From Alphaproteobacteria bacterium (GTDB lineage Bacteria; Pseudomonadota; Alphaproteobacteria; UBA9219), in contig JAGWKW010000012.1 of NCBI GenBank assembly GCA_028865155.1, forward strand, positions 1-13,869: DNA of 13,869 nucleotides, in the 5' to 3' direction. The position numbers were made by a program, and so were the translations under genes. The notes below the pieces were generated by a model, which saw only the letters and a program-made list of their open reading frames with translations, was not told where the DNA came from and made no database searches. This document shows positions 9,692 to 13,869 of the stretch, in pieces; the stretch's first letter is position 1, and each line of letters begins with the position of its first letter.

Positions 9692-9741
9692 TACGGCAAA
9701 ACCCCCTTCTTGGCATAGCCTTCCCTTCATACAGGATTCCC

Positions 9742-9999
9742 ATGTCAGCTCGCGACAAGCATTTGACTGGCGTCGAACGTTACTTCGCCGAAAACGAAAT
9801 CGCCCGCAACCTCACCGAAGCGGTCACGGCAACCGACTCGGTTTCGCAAGCCGTGAGCAAAGTCGACCAGACGGCGCAGGAAACTGCCCAAGGAGTGCAG
9901 CAGGTTTCGGAAGCGTCGAGCGAATTGTCGCTTCGCGCCGACGATTTGATGAAACGAGTCGATGCTTTCTTGTCGCGGCTTGAAGACCGAGCCGCCTGA
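9742..9999 (+). CDS. Stand-alone MCP C-terminal tail-like protein (possible gene remnant)
   Basis: An 85-residue, Ala/Ser/Gln-rich, predicted all-helical protein with no signal or membrane segment. From residue 18 onward (ENEIARNLTEAV, then VSKVDQTAQETAQGVQQVSE, ELSLRADDLMKRVDAFLSRL) it follows the pattern of the final ~65 residues of alphaproteobacterial methyl-accepting chemotaxis proteins, where heptads run into an ELS-x-x-A-x-x-L-x-x-x-V-x-x-F-L ending. The sensory, HAMP and kinase-binding hairpin-tip regions are absent. The upstream sequence in this frame has a TAG at 9673-9675 and no MCP-like residues. The ATG has AGGA 5 bases upstream. It may be a small coiled-coil protein in its own right or a decayed fragment of a larger receptor gene; I lean slightly to an expressed small protein. 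Confidence 0.6.
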   Translation: MSARDKHLTGVERYFAENEIARNLTEAVTATDSVSQAVSKVDQTAQETAQGVQQVSEASSELSLRADDLMKRVDAFLSRLEDRAA

Positions 10000-10042
10000 A
10001 TCTTCTCTAAAAAGGGACGATGGCCGAAATGGCTCTCGATCA

Positions 10043-10074
10043 GGGCAGAAAGAACCTTGTTTCTCCCTTTATTT
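10043..10074 (+). terminator. Candidate intrinsic terminator after the MCP-tail gene
   Basis: GGG-C-AGAAA (10043-10051) can pair with TTTCTCCC (10060-10067) to form an 8-bp stem with one bulged C and an 8-base loop, followed at once by TTTATTT (10068-10074). It lies 43 bases after the stop at 9999. The stem is only moderately GC-rich, so its strength is uncertain, but position and T tract fit termination of the 9742 gene and separation from the module that follows. Confidence 0.5.
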
Positions 10075-10093
10075 CCGGCTAGAAGCGCAAACC

Positions 10094-10109
10094 GTTCCGC
10101 ATGCGGAAC
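10094..10109. promoter_or_regulatory. Perfect 16-bp palindrome, candidate operator
   Basis: GTTCCGCATGCGGAAC reads identically on both strands with no loop, which suits a dimeric DNA-binding protein better than an RNA hairpin. It sits in the non-coding gap about 190 bases before the start of the TPR gene and 98 bases before the PmrA/QseB-like direct repeat. Which regulator would use it is unknown. Confidence 0.45.
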
Positions 10110-10207
10110 ATGTGGCTGGTTTAGCTTTTTCTAAATCATTCGGGCTTATGGGTCGGAAGTTCGCGCATATTGTTGATCCGGATATTTTTCCGCGCTTTTT
10201 CCGCCGC

Positions 10208-10224
10208 CTTCAGGCCGACTTAAG
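10208..10224 (+). promoter_or_regulatory. PmrA/QseB-like direct-repeat box before the two-component operon
   Basis: CTTCAG (10208-10213), a 5-base spacer GCCGA, then CTTAAG (10219-10224). OmpR/PhoB-family regulators bind head-to-tail half-sites with an 11-bp period, and the known PmrA box is YTTAAK-N5-YTTAAK, so this matches with one mismatch. The same layout, 15 of 18 bases identical including the following C, recurs at 13821-13838. Possible -10 elements downstream are TCTAAT (10227-10232) or AACAAT (10237-10242). It lies 58 bases upstream of the TPR gene start and probably serves autoregulation. Confidence 0.6.
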
Positions 10225-10282
10225 CTTCTAATGGCAAACAATGACCGTCCGCGCTGGACATGAAAGCGCCCGGAGACCGTTT

Positions 10283-10948
10283 ATGAAGACGTTGACGAGA
10301 AAATGGATCGCCTTTTGCGTCCTCGGCATGGCCGCAATCCTGTTCGCGCCCGCCGCGCAGGCCGCGACGCTGCGGCAATCGCTCGCCCATCTTCAGAATA
10401 AATGGGCGGTCGTCAATTACCGCATGACCAGCAAAGCACAACAAGAACGGGCGATCACGGCGTTGGCTGCCCAGGCGGCACGGCTCGCCCGCGCCTATCC
10501 GCGGCGCGCCGAGCCTCTTATTTTGCAGGCGAACATCCTGTGTACCAAGGCGGGGATCGAAAACGACATCAGCTCCCTGGACGAAATCGAGAAAGCGCGC
10601 GCCCTGCTGCTGCGCGCCGAAAAAATCAACCCGCGCGCGCTGGACGGGGCAGCCTATGCCTATCTGGGCTGGCTTTACCACAAGCTCCCGGGCTGGCCGA
10701 TCGCTTTCGGCGACGACGAACAGGCCGAACGTTATTTGAAAAAAGCGATCGCGCTGGCGCCGAACGGGCGCGACTCCAATTTCTACTACGGCAACTTCCT
10801 TTATGAAGAAGGCCATTACGCCGAAGCCAAGGCCGCGCTCGAACGCAGCCTCAGAGCCCGCGCCCGCCCTCTCGCCGCCCTGGCCGACGCGGAACGGCGC
10901 AAGGAAGCGGCAAGCCTCCTCCGGCAAGTCGATAAAAAGCTGTTATGA
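10283..10948 (+). CDS. Secreted TPR-like protein of the two-component operon
   Basis: A 221-residue protein. The ATG at 10283 is chosen because it has GGAG 7 bases upstream and gives a clear signal peptide (KTLTRK, a hydrophobic core, and AQA before residue 28); the in-frame ATG at 10241 would bury that signal behind 14 extra residues. The mature part is helical. Residues about 124-190 contain two TPR-like helix pairs (AYAYLGWLYHKLPGWPIAFG, then AERYLKKAIALAP and FYYGNFLYEEGHYAEAKAAL). The LPGWPIAFGDDE and N-FYYGNFL segments recur, as I recall, in a family of periplasmic TPR proteins encoded next to two-component systems. A periplasmic protein-protein interaction role, perhaps modulating the kinase sensor domain, is inference. 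The stop overlaps the regulator ATG (ATGA), so the genes are co-translated. Confidence 0.85.
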   Translation: MKTLTRKWIAFCVLGMAAILFAPAAQAATLRQSLAHLQNKWAVVNYRMTSKAQQERAITALAAQAARLARAYPRRAEPLILQANILCTKAGIENDISSLDEIEKARALLLRAEKINPRALDGAAYAYLGWLYHKLPGWPIAFGDDEQAERYLKKAIALAPNGRDSNFYYGNFLYEEGHYAEAKAALERSLRARARPLAALADAERRKEAASLLRQVDKKLL

Positions 10949-11610
10949 TCCGCATCCTTCTCGTCGAAGACGATCCGATGATGGGGCAAGCCGTCAAGGT
11001 CGCGCTGACGCAGGCCGGTTACGCCGCCGATCTGGTGGCGAGCGCGGAAGACGCCGAAGCTGCGCTGGCCGCCGGGTCCTATGGGCTCATCGTCCTCGAT
11101 GTCAATCTGCCGGGACAATCGGGGCTGGATCTGGTCGCCGCGCTGCGTGCGAAGCGCGAAGACATTCCGATTCTGGCCCTGACGGCGCGCGACACGACGC
11201 GCCAGAAAATAGAAGGACTCAACGCCGGCATGGACGATTATCTCGTCAAACCGTTCGACCTCGACGAATTGCTGGCGCGCATCCGCGCGCTGTTCCGGCG
11301 CAGCAAGGGACTCGCCGCGCCGCACATCGACAACGGCGAGATCGCGCTCGACATCGCCGCCAAGACGGCATGGAAAAAAGGAACGCCGGTCAGCCTTTCG
11401 GCGCGCGAGTTCGCCATTCTCGCGATCCTGATGAGCAACATGGGCAAGCTGCTGAACAAGCAGGACATCGAAAACAAGCTGTATGGCTGGGATATCGAAA
11501 TCGAAAGCAACGCGGTCGAAGTCCATATCTCGCACTTACGCAAGAAACTGGGCGAGACTGCGATCAAAACCGTGAGGGGCATGGGCTACGTTGTGGAAAA
11601 AATCGCTTAA
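10945..11610 (+). CDS. OmpR/PhoB-family response regulator (QseB/PmrA/TctD-like)
   Basis: A 221-residue two-domain regulator. The receiver domain (1-115) has the acidic pair D9/D10, the phosphoacceptor D52 in LIVLDVNLPG, T80 and K102 in YLVKPFD. The C-terminal winged-helix DNA-binding domain (about 125-219) shows LSAREFAIL, the recognition-helix region NAVEVHISHLRKKL and the terminal TVRGMGYVVE hairpin. All phosphorylation residues are intact. The short NAVEVHI helix and overall pattern place it with QseB, TctD and PmrA, which agrees with the PmrA-type boxes flanking this module. It should be phosphorylated by the kinase encoded next, whose start lies inside its last codons. Target genes other than its own operon are unknown. 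Confidence 0.95.
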   Translation: MIRILLVEDDPMMGQAVKVALTQAGYAADLVASAEDAEAALAAGSYGLIVLDVNLPGQSGLDLVAALRAKREDIPILALTARDTTRQKIEGLNAGMDDYLVKPFDLDELLARIRALFRRSKGLAAPHIDNGEIALDIAAKTAWKKGTPVSLSAREFAILAILMSNMGKLLNKQDIENKLYGWDIEIESNAVEVHISHLRKKLGETAIKTVRGMGYVVEKIA

Positions 11611-12991
11611 AGCGCGGCTCATGCTGTGCGTGGTGCTGCCTGCCGTGCTGGCGCTGCTGGCAATCGGCGGCGCCGGATTCGTCTCCGCCTATCGCGAGGC
11701 GCAAGGCGTCTATGACGCCGAGCTGTCGCATGTCGCGGGGCTGATGCTGTCCCTGCTCCGCGCCGAGGATCAGGAAGAAACCACCCACGCGTGGCATGAC
11801 GACGACGAAGATAAAGACGCGGGCAAGACCAATCCCGACATCATCGAATTGGGCAACGATTTCGCCAGAACCGGCGGCAAAAAAGAGGAGAGGGTCAGCT
11901 TCCGCATCTGGAAGAACGGCAAGCTCCTGTTCTATTCGCGCAAGGCGGCGGATTTCGGCAAGGAAAGCGCCGCCGCCGGGTTTTCCGACAGGATTTCCGG
12001 CGGCAAGGAATGGCGCTTTTATGTCCTGCGCGACGCGGGCAGCGGCTACACGCTCGAAGTCGCGCAGAAGCTTCATGTCCGCCGCCTGCTCGTCAACGAA
12101 ATTCTGGCCACGATTTTTTCTCCTTTGGCTTTCGCGCTGCCCGCTATCTTGCTGATCGCGTGGTTCGGCCTGCGCGCCGGGCTCAAACCCTTGCGCGCCG
12201 TGTCGGAAGCGGTTGGCAACCGCTCGGCGCTCGATCTGACGCCGCTGCCCGACGATTGGCCGCTCGCGGAAATAACGCCGCTGATCGGTTCGCTCAATGG
12301 GCTTCTCGCCAATCTCGACTACGCGCTTAACAAGGAACGCCGCTTCACCGACTTCGCCGCGCACGAATTGCGGACGCCGATTGCCGTCCTGAAGACACAG
12401 GCGCAGACCGCGCTCAAATCGACGGATGCCGAAGAACGGCACGCGATTTTGGAGGCGCAAGTGCGCGCGGCCGACCGCGCCGCCGCGATGGTCGATCAAT
12501 TGCTGGCGCTGGCGCGGCTCGAACATGTCCATATTCCGGACGCGCCCTTTTCGCTCAACGACGCCGCGCGCGACGCAATACGCGAGAAGAAAGACGCGGC
12601 GATGCGCGCGGACGTCACGCTGCGCTTCGATCCGCAAACAGCGGTCTATCTGCGCAGCAACAAGGATCTGATCGGCATCCTGCTTTCCAATCTGATCGAG
12701 AACGCGATCAAGTACACGCCGCCGCAAGGCGAAGTCACAGTCGGCATCTCGCGGCAGGATCGCGCCCCGACGCTTTGCGTCGCCGACACGGGGCCCGGCA
12801 TTCCCGAAGACAGGTTGCCCTACGTCACCGAGCCGTTTTACCGCGGCGCGGGACACAAGCAGCCCGGCGCGGGTCTGGGACTGGCCATAGTCAAGCGCGC
12901 AGCCGGCATCGTCGGCGCAACGCTGATCCTGCGCAACAGGCCCGGCGGCGGCTTCGAAGCCGTCGTCAGATTCCCGCCTTCCGCAACCTGA
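11591..12991 (+). CDS. HAMP-containing sensor histidine kinase (QseC/TctE/PmrB-like)
   Basis: A 466-residue membrane kinase. The TTG at 11591 is preferred: GAGGGG lies 11 bases upstream and the start supplies the basic KKSLKAR before the first membrane helix (about 10-31); the next ATG (11621) would delete it. The periplasmic sensor spans about 32-168, the second membrane helix about 171-193, and a short HAMP about 194-247. The phosphoacceptor is H258 in FAAHELRTPIA. The ATPase domain has N367/N371 in SNLIENAIKYTPP, DTGPGIP (399-405) and GAGLGLAIV (426-434). The sensor carries an acidic, His-containing cluster at 59-76 (E59, E62, E63, H66, H69, D70-D72, E73, D74, D76), suggestive of cation binding. 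The first 20 bases overlap the regulator gene. Confidence 0.94.
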   Translation: MWKKSLKARLMLCVVLPAVLALLAIGGAGFVSAYREAQGVYDAELSHVAGLMLSLLRAEDQEETTHAWHDDDEDKDAGKTNPDIIELGNDFARTGGKKEERVSFRIWKNGKLLFYSRKAADFGKESAAAGFSDRISGGKEWRFYVLRDAGSGYTLEVAQKLHVRRLLVNEILATIFSPLAFALPAILLIAWFGLRAGLKPLRAVSEAVGNRSALDLTPLPDDWPLAEITPLIGSLNGLLANLDYALNKERRFTDFAAHELRTPIAVLKTQAQTALKSTDAEERHAILEAQVRAADRAAAMVDQLLALARLEHVHIPDAPFSLNDAARDAIREKKDAAMRADVTLRFDPQTAVYLRSNKDLIGILLSNLIENAIKYTPPQGEVTVGISRQDRAPTLCVADTGPGIPEDRLPYVTEPFYRGAGHKQPGAGLGLAIVKRAAGIVGATLILRNRPGGGFEAVVRFPPSAT

Positions 12992-13073
12992 ACGCCGCCG
13001 CGCAGAACGCGCTTGTCACCGCGAAGGCGGATCGTCTAGCCTTTACCTTCCGAACCTGCATCCGCGGATTCCC

Positions 13074-13814
13074 TTGGCCGTTTTCCATAAATATCTTCGC
13101 CGCGCGGCAGCCGCGGCCGCCTTCTGCGCCCTGTTTGCGCCGGACGCCCGCGCCGATTATTACAAGGTCTATGCGCCGCAAGTCGATCAGGGCGAGATCT
13201 CGCTCGAAGCCAACGTCAATTACAGCGCCGACCACCGCAAGGCTCTCGACCATTATCTGAGCCAGGTTTACGGCGTCGAGTACGGCGTGACCCGCCATTG
13301 GTCGACCGAATTGAGCGCGGAGATCGAAAAATCCTCCGGCACGGCGATGCGGCTGACGATGCTGAAATGGGAAAACGTCTTCGTCCCTTTTCGCCCGGGC
13401 GCCTATTGGCTCGATGCGGGATTTTACGTCGAGCTTGAAAAATCGATGCTCGGCGACATGCCCGACAACGCCGAAGGGCGTATCTTGCTGCAAAAGAAAT
13501 TCGGCGCGTTCACGCATACGGCAAATATCTCCTTCAACAACAATTTCGGCGCGCATGCGCTTCCGGGCGTCGATACCGGGTTTTCGTGGCAGACGAAATA
13601 CCATGTCAGCGACAAGCTCGAACCCGGTTTCGAATACTATTCCGATCTCGGCAGGCTCAACCGCGACTACGAATTCAACCGGCAGGACAGCTCGATCGGC
13701 CCGGTTCTCGAAGGCCACATCGGGGACATGACCTACGACACGGGCGTTCTGCTCGGCGTCTCGAACACCGCGCATGATGTGACCGTCAAATTCAATCTCG
13801 AATACGGATTTTGA
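13074..13814 (+). CDS. Secreted probable outer-membrane beta-barrel protein, unknown function
   Basis: A 246-residue protein I do not recognise. The frame has no ATG near its start; the TTG at 13074 gives a convincing signal peptide (HKYLRR, an Ala-rich core, ARA cleavage before D28), so it is preferred despite only a weak GCGGA upstream. The mature protein is rich in alternating aromatic/polar stretches (AYWLDAGFYVELEKS, FTHTANISFNNNFG, LEPGFEYYSDLG, TVKFNLEYGF) as in transmembrane beta strands, and ends in Phe, the usual BAM-recognised C-terminal signature. Eight to ten strands would fit the length. It lies 82 bases after the kinase stop with no terminator or operator of its own between, so it is probably transcribed with the two-component genes and may be part of the same envelope response. 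Confidence 0.75.
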   Translation: MAVFHKYLRRAAAAAAFCALFAPDARADYYKVYAPQVDQGEISLEANVNYSADHRKALDHYLSQVYGVEYGVTRHWSTELSAEIEKSSGTAMRLTMLKWENVFVPFRPGAYWLDAGFYVELEKSMLGDMPDNAEGRILLQKKFGAFTHTANISFNNNFGAHALPGVDTGFSWQTKYHVSDKLEPGFEYYSDLGRLNRDYEFNRQDSSIGPVLEGHIGDMTYDTGVLLGVSNTAHDVTVKFNLEYGF

Positions 13815-13820
13815 TCCCCG

Positions 13821-13853
13821 CTTAAGGTCGGCTTAAGCCGCGCGAGGTAGAAT
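13821..13853 (+). promoter_or_regulatory. PmrA/QseB-like box with -10 element, probable promoter for a gene beyond the window
   Basis: Two perfect CTTAAG half-sites (13821-13826 and 13832-13837) are separated by GTCGG, giving an 11-bp period and an exact match to YTTAAK-N5-YTTAAK. TAGAAT (13848-13853) lies 10 bases further on. A -35 placed 17 bases before it would fall inside the box, which is the layout of promoters activated by this regulator class. CTTAAG is itself a palindrome, so direction rests on the -10. CGGCTTAAGCCG (13829-13840) is also a perfect palindrome. Confidence 0.6.
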
Positions 13854-13869
13854 GTCTTCTGCCACGCTT

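Noticed and set aside
9667..9715. Promoter built from TTGATT (9667-9672), TATAAG (9682-9687) or TTGGCA (9710-9715)
   Set aside because: No pair has a 16-18 base spacer to a good partner hexamer, so I could not support a specific promoter for the 9742 gene.
9962..10231. 89-residue open frame overlapping the MCP-tail gene and the following gap
   Set aside because: Its first part is out of frame with a better candidate, it runs through the terminator-like hairpin, the palindrome and the regulatory box, and its composition is unlike a real protein.
10241..10282. Upstream ATG at 10241 as start of the TPR protein
   Set aside because: It would place 14 polar residues before an otherwise standard signal peptide and lacks a good ribosome site; the ATG at 10283 has GGAG at correct spacing.
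11621..11623. ATG at 11621 as start of the histidine kinase
   Set aside because: It removes the positively charged residues before the first membrane helix; the TTG at 11591 keeps them and has GAGGGG upstream.
11564..12856. 430-residue open frame on the minus strand over the histidine kinase
   Set aside because: It is a shadow of a gene with complete kinase motifs, with no recognisable family or ribosome site.

Overview
The window looks like chromosomal DNA from a GC-rich, Gram-negative bacterium, most likely an alphaproteobacterium. The pointers are a division and cell-wall (dcw) cluster in the order rsmH-ftsL-ftsI-murE-murF-mraY, an FtsL of the alphaproteobacterial kind, a MurE carrying the DNPR motif that marks meso-diaminopimelate peptidoglycan, and a secreted protein ending in an outer-membrane-type terminal Phe. 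The order or genus cannot be fixed from the sequence alone. Every supported gene is on the + strand.

Region 1 (1-9594) is one tightly packed dcw operon: the 3' end of rsmH, then ftsL, ftsI, murE, murF, mraY, a small GNAT acetyltransferase, murD and ftsW. Genes overlap by ATGA junctions or 32 bases, or are separated by a few bases. The products make the UDP-MurNAc-pentapeptide (MurE, MurD, MurF), transfer it to the lipid carrier (MraY), polymerise glycan at the septum (FtsW) and crosslink it (FtsI), with FtsL as divisome scaffold. Three things are unusual here. MurD has a divergent motif set that I associate with Patescibacteria/CPR-type MurD rather than proteobacterial MurD. A GNAT gene sits directly in front of it, where murD normally follows mraY. 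MurE contains an in-frame GC-rich palindromic repeat of the REP type. After ftsW the expected murG-murC-murB-ddl-ftsQAZ genes do not follow.

Region 2 (9595-10282) is a more AT-rich stretch. It holds an 85-residue reading frame that resembles only the extreme C-terminal tail of a methyl-accepting chemotaxis protein, a plausible intrinsic terminator, a perfect 16-bp palindrome and a two-component-type direct-repeat operator.

Region 3 (10283-13869) is a four-gene envelope-signalling module: a secreted TPR-like protein, an OmpR-family response regulator, a HAMP histidine kinase of the QseC/TctE/PmrB kind and a secreted probable outer-membrane protein. Two matching sites of the PmrA/QseB type (CTTMAG-N5-CTTAAG) flank the module, one before the TPR gene and one after the last gene next to a TAGAAT -10 element. 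The likely reading is that the regulator controls its own operon and a further transcript beyond the right edge. The signal and physiological output are unknown.
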